A DNA stretch of 64,000 bases, taken from Aquila chrysaetos chrysaetos. Its lineage: Eukaryota; Chordata; Aves; Accipitriformes; Accipitridae. Under the pieces are notes generated by a model. It made no database searches, was not told where the DNA came from, and was given only the letters and a program-made list of their open reading frames with translations. A program made the position numbers and the translations under genes. How positions within the stretch are numbered: position 1 is the stretch's first letter; each line of letters starts with the position of its first letter. The stretch covers positions 14,526,001-14,590,000 of the forward strand of contig NC_044020.1 of the NCBI RefSeq assembly GCF_900496995.4, read 5' to 3'. Shown piece by piece: positions 37,475 to 48,944 of the stretch.

Positions 37475-40210
37475 TTTTTTGTGGTAAAAAAACAAACCAG
37501 GAATACAGTGCTACAGAGCATGCATGACGGCAAAGATCATGCTTTATACTCAGAGAAATCTGTGACCTGCTTGCATTACAAGGTTCCTATTGACATTGCT
37601 AAAGAAAAGCAGTGCTTCCTTACAGGAGTTATTCAAGGTATCTGGAAGCAATTCTTGTGTCCACTGTTACCACTGCAAAAAGATACAGGAGCATTGCAGT
37701 CTTCCCTGACGTTATATGGCTTGTCTGAGGAAGTGGTACCTGTGGAGATACCATGAATTACAAAAGAAGAATTCCAGAAACCCAGTGGCAGCATTAGTAT
37801 GCATTTCCATTCATCCTCAAACAGAATTGGAGGAAGAACATTATAAGCACTTAAGAAAAGGACTTCAAATATAAGTTCAAAGGACTGAATGGGGAAAAGA
37901 TGGAATTATTCCCCCAGCATCATGTATTTTTAATTGGTGTCAGTGTACTTCATACAGCTGGCACTTAGTGCTTAATTGCTGCGAATTATTCTTGAAGGAA
38001 CCAGAGAAAATCTGACTCTCTGATTTTCATCTGTCTTAAAGAATAGGAAAAAATATAGGATATTTGCACTTAATGTGCAAATTCACTGAACTTCAGAAGT
38101 TCAGAGCTTGCCACAGAAGTTGAGCATAGGTCATTCTGGAAATGGAAGGGTCAAAGAAATTGGAGCCACTCAAGAGATCAGATATTTTAATGAGTATTTG
38201 ATGAATGTTGATCATAGGAGAGCCAGAAGGTCACAAAGTAATGTTTTCAGGTAAGTATGACCCGTGCCTAGAGAATTAAACCTAGCACTTCCAATTTCAC
38301 TTTCTGACCAAAGGGCAGGCCAAAGTAGATTTGATATAATGTGCTCAAAACAGAAGGCTACATTCTACATCAGCCTCGGTTTTGCCATAAACTGTGGCTA
38401 CACCACTTGCATAGCAAAGCACAAGGATTTAATCTCTTGGAAGCAAAGTCATTTTGAAGTGCAGAGGAACTGGAGACTGGAACTGTGAAAAACATATGAG
38501 CTGTTACTCCTCTTTTCTGTATACTTCTGTAGTTACCTCATGATGTGTTATACCAGTGATTTAGTTTATATAGACAAATAGCATAGCTGTCTGCAGTTCA
38601 AAAACCCAGCTGCCCCCTGATAGTTTCCCCTTGAGAAATTCTGTCATGCTGCTTCATCAATACAAATGATTGAGACATACTGGGAATATTAGAGGATAGG
38701 AAATGTAGAATGAAATGTAATTTCAAAATACATAGTATGGAGGCTTCTGTATTGGTCCTATTTTTTAATTCATATTTCATTTCTTTTATTTAAATGAAGC
38801 TGCTGCAGGAAACTGTCTGTCACAGTACTTTGCCCAGAGCTCTTAAGGGGAAGCTGGGTGTGTCTAGATTTGGAGAGGAGCAAATGTCATGCTGAATAGT
38901 TAGCAAAAAAGCCACTATCCCTCTCATTCCATGTGAGAGGGTGCAGGGAAAGACATTGCACTATGTCCACTATTGCACTAAATGCTGCATCCTTCAGAGA
39001 AACTCCTGCAGGTGTTCATACTTCCCTAGGATTGCTGGCAGAGAGTCCTGCCTGTGCATGAATGATTTGGTACTTGGAGATCCCACCAGTACAAGTGTCT
39101 CCCACAACCTGCTGCTGGGGTGTAAGCAGAGGAACCACCTCATGGGAACCTGAATCCTGACTGAGATTATTAAGCAATGTTGCATTAGGAACAGCCATCA
39201 TTTCAGTGACGCCTATCTCGACTTTGGGATAAGACGGCTTGGCAGTATGTGCTGCTACATGAATGTCAGGGACTTTGTGCACTCCAATATCTAGTTCTCA
39301 AATTTGGTCTGTGGTATTATGTAAGCCATATTGCTAATGTTTCTTCATTTGCTTCCTCTTCTGCTTCTAATTCTTTCTTTTGAGGCAGATACTGCAGTTC
39401 CTTTTCCCTCCACTGGATAAACCAAAGGGCAGGCAGACGTTTTGGTTTAGCAAAATGCCTGGGACTGCTGCTGAGGCTCTGTCTGCCGTGCCTGCTCCCC
39501 TTTCCTATAGATTCCTTGTCACTGGTGATGACAAATTTGGCTTTTCCAAGGAAGTGGCAAAAGCTTGCTCTTCCTAGAGGGACTGCATGGCTGGAAGATT
39601 TCGGGAGGGATGTACTCTGACTGATGCGTAGCTCCTTCCACAGAACCATTGTGTTACTTTGGCACAGCTACAATCTGCTCTAGCTGTGGCTCTGCAGTTG
39701 CATCATGCAAGCTGGCAGGGTGTGATGCAGGGCACTAGAGATCTCATTTTAAACAACTTTGTTCGCAAGCACCAGTAGCCCTAGCACAGCATGCGTGTGC
39801 TCAGAGCGTGGCACAAAGCTGCAACTGGTTAATTTGTTCTGAGCTGGGACAGTGCAGCTCTGCCCTCTGTGTGTAATAGCAATAGGAGTGTGAAAGCAGA
39901 GGCTGGGTGCTCTTGTGTCTCCCCTTTTTCACCGTGTAGTTCCTCTTTGTGCTGTGTCTGCTGAGGTATCTAACAAGTCTTGTCCTGAGGCTTTTGCCAT
40001 GCACCCTGTTGCCTGTTTTCTCTGTCCCCTGCAGTGTCATACCTTCTTCCTGCCTAACAGTTCTTCCTCTCCCCCTTCCAGCTCTCCAACTTGCCCTGCG
40101 CTCTTGCGGTGAGTGAAGCGACATGCTAGTAGCCTTGTGTGAGCTGCCTTGGCACAGCCAGTCTTTCAGCAGGAGATCTCCTGTCTTGATAGGGATCAGA
40201 GCAAGTTGGA
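37475..40210. other. Non-coding stretch, no gene seen
   Basis: No gene is supported. The segment 39300-40140 is less AT-rich than its surroundings and carries overlapping frames on both strands (110 codons minus at 39317-39649, 107 codons minus at 39801-40124). The first ends in a charged glutamate/lysine stretch that looks coding-like, but it lacks a convincing upstream acceptor. Confidence 0.55.
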
Positions 40211-40224
40211 GACCTTCTGGGTTC

Positions 40225-40440
40225 CTTTTTTGGCTCTGCCAAACAGTGACTTCATGATGTTATGCAAGTTGCTGAGAGCCACGTCTACATGGGACTGAAG
40301 TCTTAAATGATGGGGGACTTAACTGTGTAAATATGAGCTGAATGACTGAATACCTGTGTGGATCTAAGCTGGATCTACATGGATCTCTTCAGTAACTTGT
40401 TTCCCATCTTTAAAAAGGGAGCAATACTCCTTGCTTTCTA
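40225..40440 (+). repeat. MIR-like SINE, apparently split by an insertion
   Basis: The 5' portion (40232-40275, 'ggctctgcc ... gacttcatgatgttatgcaag') follows the MIR core. The 3' portion (40382-40435, 'atctcttcagtaacttg', 'tttcccatctttaaaa', 'gggagcaata') follows the MIR 'acctctctgtgcctcagtttccccatctgtaaaatggggata' block in the right order. Between them are about 100 bases foreign to MIR, bounded by the 9-base direct repeat tctacatgg (40284-40292 and 40374-40382). Confidence 0.5.
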
Positions 40441-40603
40441 GCATTCTGGTTTTTTACCTGTTTGAAACTGAAGCCTATTACCATACAGAAACAGAGGTTG
40501 GGTTCATTGCATGCATTGTGGCCTGAACTGGTTAGAGCTTCTTGGGTCTGGAGGAGATATAAGGATATATATGACAGTAAGATATAGCATGAATAGGCTG
40601 GAA

Positions 40604-40675
40604 GGTGGTGACTGTATTCAAGCTCTTCCCCTTATGCATGTGCTGCATGGATAAAATGGGGACAGTAACAGATTC
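40604..40675 (+). repeat. Possible MIR-like core fragment
   Basis: 'ggtgactgtattcaagctct' and, further on, 'gcatggataaaatggggaca' followed by 'gtaaca' recall the MIR core and its 'ctgtaaaatggggataata' block. It is short and divergent. It could be a second old copy or a displaced part of the element 200 bases upstream. Confidence 0.35.
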
Positions 40676-40699
40676 AGTGTTTGAAGCAAATACCAATGG

Positions 40700-43600
40700 A
40701 ATCAGATATTCTTGCCAGCAGCCTACCAACTACCTCTACTTGATTTTGTTGAGTAAGCACAGCCTTCAGTTGCCTGAGGTGCGTTTCTCTCTCCATGGCT
40801 TGCCATTCCTAGGGAGATGGCCACGGAGAGGCAGCTGCAAGTGTTGAATTCTGTTACAGCAGCCAAAACCACACAGGAGACCTGAGTGAAGATTAAAAGT
40901 ATTGTTTGCAAACATGGGCATGTGTGGGACTTAAATGGACTTTGCCCACTAAAGCTGTATTTTTCATTTGAGCCCAAGTTAATGACTGAGACCTAACCTT
41001 TGCTCATTGCCTGAGCCAAACTGCTGAAGCCGAGTAGTTTATTAGCGTCAGAGCACAAGGGGGCCTGGTTCTCACATTGCTGTAACAATAGGATATGTCA
41101 GAGAATATTGATTTGATTAGGCTGACACTTGGTTTACCCTAGCCTAAGTGAGAGGAGAATCAAGGCCAAGGAATATGCCTCACCCTCAAAATGCCTGTAC
41201 CAGTAGCTGTGCAATTTGTAACCCGGTTGCAAAAGTAGATGATGGCACTATCTTTTCTGCCTGGAAAACAATACTCAAAATAAAGCTAAACTTACAAAGA
41301 AGGAGCGTGTACAGTGTAATTGTTTTGAGCAAATGCACTGATTTTTCTCAAACCAAGGCTAATTGTGAATGTGTGCAAATTTTGAGCACTGCTAATTTCA
41401 TTGCATATAATTTTTCGTGGCTGGCAATGGAAAACAAGGGTGTTTGGGAAAAGATATGCATCTGCTGTTCGTAGTTTGTACTCTGTGTGAGAGAAGTGGT
41501 CATGCCCTTCAGGAAAAGGGGTGACCCTGAGGGCAGAGTTCCCCTACCATATGTTAGCCTGCAGAAAAAGTTTGTAAAAGTCCTACTTTCCAAAGCAATC
41601 TAGAAGAGCTTTTTTTTCTTTTCTACTAATGAGTAAAGGTGCTGTGAAGTCTCTGTCTTTGGGGGGCACTGTGTCCTTGTAGGTAGGCTTAGTTTTGTAG
41701 TGGAAAAGTGTAGGTATTCTGTTTTCTTTGGAATATGGGCCACTGTGTTGTTTGTTTTGCTTTTAGTGAAGTCATTGTGTCCATGATTAATTCTTTCTTA
41801 TTGTGGGTAGAATATCTCTTTCCAGCAGATTTTGGGATTCTTTTTTTGTTTTGATTATTCTTTTTAGCATATAAATGTGCTTTGCGTATATTTAGCTGCC
41901 TAAACCAAGAGAAATAAAATATGACACCTAGCAGAAATGGGCAGATATGCTACACCAAAATGAATGGCAATGATACATAATTATAAGCTTACCTTTTCAT
42001 TTCTTTAATCCAAGGTGAGGGAGTGCTGCTCTTGGAAATATTGGACTGATCCTTACTCTCAGAGTGCTAGGTAAGTGTCTTTCCCGTAGTAGGGGGGTCT
42101 CTTCTTTCCCAATACCTTTTTGCAAGCTGAAACTGTTTCCATCTTCTGCCCTGCATTCCTTGCTTGGTTATCATGGTGTGGACTGATGCATGGCATGCTT
42201 TTTGATTCCTGCACCTTAAACAGGATCCACTGGTTTTTTCATTTATTGCTTTTGTTAGTACCCAGAAGACTCAAAATGCCTTTCAGGAAGGAAAGAGAAC
42301 ACAGTCTTTGCCAGTCGTGAAGGATTTGTGGCACTTTGAGTGGGAGGCTCGGTGCCTTGGGTTTCCTACTTGTCAGTGCAGCTCTTCTGGACGTGCTAAA
42401 CATCTGTGATGTGAATAGCCTGTTGGAGGGCTCTCCCTCTTCCACTGGATATACATGGATCCTAGGGAGACTGAGGCTGGCAGCTGTGTTAAAGACATGC
42501 GTTCCTCTTGGTATCTACATTCTAGTCCTTGTTACTGTGTCTAAGCACCACTAGCTTTTTATTTCCAGCTGACTGACATTGTACTGTACGCAACCCTGTG
42601 TTTGAAGAGATGCTTGTATTCCTCTGCTCTCTTTTGTGGTAGCTTTTACACCCTCTTTGAGCGCACTGGTGGCTTTGAAGTCCTATGGATTGTGCTGTTC
42701 CAGGCCAAAAGATATTGCCTGAAGCAGCATGTGTAAAATTTTCCTAAAAAGTTACCTCTGCCTCTCTAACATAGAAGCAGCTTGTCTGTGCCCAGGAGGT
42801 AATCATAAGGATGACCAAATCTGCTCACGGTGTGTGGGCTTCTCCCTCATGCACTTTGAAGCAATCCCCCAGACAGACCTGCCAGCTGGGTGGCTTGCTC
42901 ACAAATTTAAGCTTACTCACCTTCATGTCGGACGTGCACAGCTGTGAGCACCACCATCTGGGCTGTATCCTCTGTATATAAGATTAGGCTGATTTCAGAT
43001 GAGCTGTAGAAATGGCATAGCCATACCATCATTTAGAAATCGTCTGCTGGGTTGGGGGGAACTCACACTGTGCCCTCTTTATGTTATGAGGGGGTATGAG
43101 AAAATGTGCAGAGCCAAACCGTGCTTTCTACTCTGGGCTGGAGCACTCTGGTACGTTTCCTGCCTGCTGCTCTCTTGTGCCAAGGGAGGAAATAAACAAA
43201 ATCTGCTGGAGAGGGTGCCCCTGTCTATTGCCCTGCCTCTGACCAGGGTACAGAGGGCAGAGAGCGTACATGTAAGTTGGTGTCCCATCTCCTCCACTGT
43301 TCCTAGTGCTGACCTTTCTCTGGGTATGCTTCTCATCCGACCCAGTTCCTAGGGCAGTTGTGTCCTTTGGGCGCTAATGGAGGCTTAGTCCTCATTCCTG
43401 TTCACACAAGCAATGTGCGTCTTGCCTACCCTGGTATATGCAGCAGGACTGCCTGCAAGATCTTGTTAGCCTGGACATCTTGTGTAATCTCAGAACAGTT
43501 CCCCTCATCCTTGGTCATGATGTTCCATTTAGAGAGCACTTATATTCTGGAGGGGCTGAAAGTGAAGAATGATGCAGTTATGACGGGTATTTCAGGGGTG

Positions 43601-46600
43601 TTTGGAGATATTAAACACTGTTGAATGTGCCAGTGTACATAGATGAGGAGCAGGAGAGGTTTGCTTAATGGTGCTAGGGAAGGGAGTCCTACCTCTCATG
43701 TCAAGATGTAGTCTTTTGATACTTCCTTTAGACTCCCTAGAGGGTTTACAGGGTAAGACCGAGGCTCTGCCCATGGCATATGCATCCACATGACCCTCCA
43801 GGGATGCATTTTGTCATTGGTAGTGTTAAAACTCCTTTCCCTCCCTGTCCTGCTCAGAGGCAAAGAATGGCAAACTTCTATTTACAATAAACAGTACTGC
43901 ATAGCTCTTGAAGAGTGCTGCGAAGGGAACCTAAATGTGAGAGATAAAAGTGCTACTGGTCGGGTCCGAGGGCGTTTGCTAGAGTGAAAGCGATGTTCAG
44001 CTGTAGCTGTGGTTGCTAGGACTCAGCGGATGCTGACCCTTGCTGCTGACAGCATTATAATCTTTTGTATCTGTGACTCATGCCAGTGCTCCAGCCTGTC
44101 ACACCTTTGTTACTGGTACCAGGATTGGAAATAAAGACTGCTTTTTTTGTCAGCAGGCCTGAATGCCACACATCTTCATTACCCTGGTGTAGGAGGAAGC
44201 CTGCCTCTTTGTGTCTGTGTCTGCATTAGGGAATAGGGTCGGTTACTCCTAGCATAGAGCTCGCTACTGCGATTCTCCTAAGCAGAGCTTTGGTCTCCCA
44301 ACCTAAGCACAGAGCATCTGTGCTAGTTGCAGGACAGAAGCTCCTTTCTAAAGATCTCTATGCTGTGAACACTAGGACTGTTTGACCCACTGTTAGCTAT
44401 GGAGACCACCAAAAAATTAGATTTTGGGGGTGTGAAGCGATGGCCAAATTGATTGGGTACAGATGGAAAGAATGGCTTTCCCCATGGTGTATTTGATGCT
44501 GTACGTGCATCTTGCTGTATTGTGGGAATGTGCAGGGGTGGTAAACATTTCCTCTTTGTTTCTGAAACAGCAGCTGAAGACGTTGCAGCGACAGTGGTGG
44601 GAGACTCAGTGCTACTCAGTAATGGCCACGTGCACAATGTCAAATAAAGAGAAGAAAAATAATTCCGGGAAGCTCAATAACAAAAAGTGTCTTCATTTTG
44701 AAAAGCAGAAGATTATCCCTCCCCAAATACCCCAAAGACTTTTTCCAGGCAGGGAGCACAGCTCTACTGTCATAGCTGCTTTGGGAAGAAGGCATTTGGA
44801 GGACTGGAACAGCAATAATCCAAGTGGCCCCTTTGGCTACTGCTGCCTGCTGAGTCTTGAGGGCTTTGCAGTGCCAAAATGGAAGTTCTTCAGAGTAGCT
44901 GTATGCAGCAACCAGACCTGCTTCCCAGGGGATGATTTATAGTGTACTTTCTAGACCACAGACTTACCTCAGCTTTAGATTGTAAATTTTGTAGGAAAAA
45001 TTGATAAACCTGTAAGAGCCACAGTCTCGACAGAGATTTCCAGGTACTTCTAACATGATTTTTCTGAGGGAGTGACTGCAGGCTTAGGTCTCCAAGAACG
45101 CACTAAGTGTCTAGCATGTACAAGCACTTTGGCTCTTATCACAAGCAGTCCCACCCTTGCCCTGAGTTATTGAGCTCAAGAGCTTAGCAATGAGCACTTG
45201 CAGGGCCCTTACTTACCATGGTAAAGTATTGATATTAAAATTGTGCTTGGTTTGGGGGTTTAATTTCTGCATGTACTTTTTTTTTTCTGTCTTACATGTG
45301 CAGTCATAAAACAGGAGTTGGGTTATTCAGCTCCCAAAAATGTTTTTAGCTCTGTGCTATGATACAAAGAGTGTCTGATTGTTGAAGGGGATAGGAAGGT
45401 GTGGCTAGAGTGGCAACCCTGGTGATGAGGGCAAGGACCACCATGATAGTTTTCTAAATTCCTGTACTTGAGGATATAGGCATATTATAACTGCATGTTT
45501 ACGGTAGGCATTTACAGGTGTCTCCTAGTCATAGAAGTCAAACGGGCACCCACTAGAATTTAACTCTGCATTCTTCATAGCTCAGGTTTCCAGTAATACC
45601 TCCAGGAAAACTATGGTATCTGTGCCAGTTTGTTGGCCTTGAATTTTCAAGTTGTGGAATTGAAAAGTTTCTCCAAGTGAAATTCAGCTCAGTAAGAAGG
45701 ATGCAAACTTTACTTTTCATGATGTCATTTCCCCAAAGCAAAATTGGTCTTTTCTGCAGCGTTTTAATGGAAAAGTGACTTGGAACACAAAGTTTGGGAT
45801 GCTTTGACAAGTGAGCATCAAACTCATGGTAAGTCTCTCAAAAAACCCCAGACAAACAGTTGCTTTTGGCTTTAGGTAGTGTATACTTGCTAGCTCCCTG
45901 TTGCAGTGGACACTGAGATTTCAGGGGTTGATGGCTATGCTGGAACAATAACCTGAGGGTACTTCTAACGTTCAGTTTTCTGTTCTGACTGTCAGCATCC
46001 CTTAATCCCATTTACTTCTCATCTTGGGTTCTTCAACGTTTTATGTTCTGAAAATCTAGGGGATGGTAAGATCCAGTAGAGATTTGTAATTTCTTCCTAA
46101 ATAATGTCACTACCTCTTTTTATTTGGTCACTGATACATAGGCTAATAATTTCTATAGTTAATGGAATGACTAAGAACAAGGATTTTGTTCTCCCTTATC
46201 TAGTAAACCCTGCAAAACAAAGTTACATGTGCTGTATGTATTACTTTTAATATTTAAAACCTTCACAGCCACGTGGTGGGAGATGTCTGGCATCAGAAGA
46301 AGTTTCCAAAGGGCTGTTAAAATGAAGAAAAAGAAGGTGCCTTCCAAAACCAAACACCACTTTTTACTTCATCTAATAAGCTGTGAAATTTAAAATGATA
46401 CTAAAATAATTATGATTGCTTGCTGTAAATCTGCATAGATTTAGCTCTCTTTTTTTTTTTCTTTTTAATGCTATAAAGATAAGTTTACTGTCTGTGGACT
46501 GCATCCTTCTTGCACTACACATGTGACTAAATCTGTGGGGCCCAGTGGCCAAAAAAAAAAGACCCAGAAAGGCATTAAAATAGTTTAGCCCATTTAGCTG

Positions 46601-47790
46601 CAAAGTCACCTTACACATATTTTCCCCCTAACTGGTTTTGTGTATATTATTGTCAAATCTGAATCTGCAGAATATCTCCTGGTCTGGAATCCTGTCCTCT
46701 TAGAGCAGTCAGCAGTTCTCCTGCAGCCTTGCTTAGTGGCTGGTACATGCACATGTTAGGACCTATGTACTGTGCTGTTTTCCCAGGCAATAATTTTCAT
46801 ATATATTTTCACACTTAATTAGTTTATGTAGCTCATTTGTTTCTGGCACCAGTCTGCATCTGTTCTTTTATTTTTTAAGATGCCCGCATAATTTGTAAAG
46901 TTATCAATAGCATGTGATCACTAAAGCAAAACAAACAAAAGATAAAAATTAATCTAAGCTTACTTTTATCTATGGTATTCAAAGACAGTGAAAAGTATTG
47001 GTCATACTATGTAGATGTAGGGCTATCCTCACAGTAAATGAACCAGTTTTAATGTCTAGATAAATAGTTGTATACCTATAAACTAAACCTGTGTATCCGA
47101 CTAGTTCAACTTGCTAAGGATCATCATCAAAGTTTGGAATCCCTTTAAAAGTTATTTTTCAGAACACAGATAGTCTATATGTAACTTCTGTTGTACTATT
47201 TGAAATGGAAACGGGCTGCAAAGCCTGCCAACTCATCTTTCATGTGCCTTTCCCACTGGTGTCTGTCTCTCTCTGCAGAATCAAGCTTGCACAGCACAGC
47301 GTTTCTGTTCCCTTTTACATGTGGTCCTCGTTAAAAAAAATACAATGAAGTTTAGCTGTGGTGAAATTATTTATTTGATTTTTTTTTAACTGGTGCAAAA
47401 AGTAAATATGTTTACTGTGTCCCATTCCATTCAGTGTATTTCCTTTTTTAAGCTCCATTTGTGTTCAACAAGACAGCCTCTTTCTCCAAGATTAACATTT
47501 CTTATGATTGTTCCTGACAGAGGATTTACTTTCAGAGGCCCTGCTAAGGATAACCAAAAAAGGGCATGTAGCAAGACAGTTTTGGCAGCTTGCATGAATT
47601 TTCGGAGCTTTTTAGGTCTTGGTTTTCTGATGAGTGGCTTCCTGAGCATGCCTAGGGAATGACAGGCATCTCTGCAGGCAGGCTGAACCCACCTTGGCTT
47701 GTGCGTAGTCATTGGCTGCCTATTAGAATAAATTGAGGACAATGCATACCGCTGCCTGCCAATTGTAAACATAAGGGATATGTATTCACT
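40700..47790. other. Non-coding stretch, no gene seen
   Basis: About 7 kb of mostly unique DNA. G+C is moderately higher at 42.0-44.6 kb. Frames include 159 codons plus (44463-44942) and 153 codons minus (47431-47892). Neither shows known domains or a signal peptide, and lengths of this order are expected by chance. T11 lies at 46450-46460. A CACGTG E-box lies near 46271. Confidence 0.6.
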
Positions 47791-47795
47791 TAGCA

Positions 47796-48186
47796 TTGAC
47801 TTTTGGGAGGGGCCAAGGAAAAGCTGTAGTTTTATTGAATAGGGCTGTGTGTGAGGCTGCTGGTGTGCCTTTCTTGCTGTGCTCCTGCCCAAGCAGCCAG
47901 TTATTCATTTCCTTCCTACTAGTTGAAAACTTTTCAGCCAGAGGTAAGGGCTTAAGATATGTATTTGTTCGGGAGTGAGCTGGTCTGACTGCATTTGCGT
48001 TACAGCTAGAGATTAAGCAGCATGCGAAATCTAACGAGCTGAGGAAATAGTGCGAAAGTGTCGGATACTATTTTTCCTCCCTTCCTCTCTCTGTGCCCCC
48101 CTTTCCAGATGTTTGTGGTGAACTAAGGGGGATATCTGTGCCGGGCGGGTGGAGGGGCTGCGTGCTTGCCCACCCCAGTGGACCCT
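47796..48186 (+). other. Candidate two-exon small ORF across a 165-bp intron
   Basis: An ATG at 47796 opens a frame that reaches a strong donor, cagag|gtaagg, after 47943. A strong acceptor follows: a long C/T tract (about 48071-48106) ending in cag at 48106-48108, with a branch-like ctaac near 48031. Joining 47943 to 48109 keeps the frame (phase 1) and gives about 75 codons to a TAA at 48184-48186. The first part is hydrophobic and cysteine-containing; the second includes the residues VCGELRG. No family is recognised. Phase agreement has a one-in-three chance, so this is a hypothesis, possibly an alternative exon of a larger gene. Confidence 0.15.
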
Positions 48187-48940
48187 AAAAAGGAGGTGTG
48201 GGGGCAAGGCTTTGGGTGCAGAGCAGGGTCTGTGCTGGTCCTATTCCATTTGAGATCCTGCAGCAGGCTTGTTAGGGGAGCAATAAGCTATGTGGTTGGT
48301 TGTTTTTTTTTTTTTTTTTCTTTTTTGAAAAAGCAATTGCAATGAAAAAGTTTTTAGCATGGTAACGGCTGGTGAATTGCTTTTAATTTTGCAACTTAAT
48401 ACCTGGGCTTTCAGAGCAGCCTGACTCTTAAGGCAGTCTCCCGGTGTAACTGATACAGCTACAGTAAAGCTCTGGTTAATGTAACTGATCTGATACTTGC
48501 TGAAGCAGATGTCCGTCATGGCAGCCTTTCATAGAAGTATTGTTGACAATAGATGGCATCCGTTTTTGTCTTCAGCCTTCAACATGCGCAGCAGCATATT
48601 GCCAGAATGTTTCTTGTGAAGTTGTCTTTCCTGTTAAAAGGGGGAGAAGAAAATGCACTTGGGTGGGACCGGAGCTCTTAAAAGTCTGGGTCTGTATTTG
48701 TGTCAGTCAGAGCGCTGCTGGGGAGAGCCAGCGAGCAGGCTTTCCTTCCCAGCTCCTTTGACATGCTCGGACAGATTGAAAGCATTGTGCAAGGCTGGCT
48801 GCTGATAGCATGATATTCTGCATAGCAGGGAATTTCTCAGAGAAAGAGCTGGGAAAACGAAGGGAGGGATGAAGTTAGCTGCAGATGGATACTTGGGAGC
48901 AGCAGACTTTGGCCAAACTAGTAACCTCTGGCGAGACCTG
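47960..48940. promoter_or_regulatory. CpG-retaining segment, candidate promoter or enhancer
   Basis: About nine CpGs occur within 47969-48165, including gccgggcggg, and roughly ten more are scattered to 48930. This is the main CpG cluster I can see in the window. The part around 48118-48240 is G-rich. It is far below a typical CpG island in density, so a weak or tissue-specific promoter, an enhancer or a conserved exon are all possible. T17 at 48303-48319 interrupts it. Confidence 0.3.
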
Positions 48941-48944
48941 CAGC

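Noticed and set aside
39317..39649. 110-codon minus-strand frame ending in a glutamate-rich stretch
   Set aside because: The charged end looks coding-like, but no convincing acceptor precedes it and the glutamate run comes from a purine-rich tract.
40501..40560. tRNA-like A-box text (ctggttagagc)
   Set aside because: No B box lies at the proper distance downstream and no cloverleaf can be drawn.
44463..44942. 159-codon plus-strand frame
   Set aside because: No domain, signal peptide or splice context. Other frames overlap it, and the length is compatible with chance.
47431..47892. 153-codon minus-strand frame
   Set aside because: Overlaps the plus-strand frame that meets a good donor. Composition is basic and irregular, and no family is recognised.
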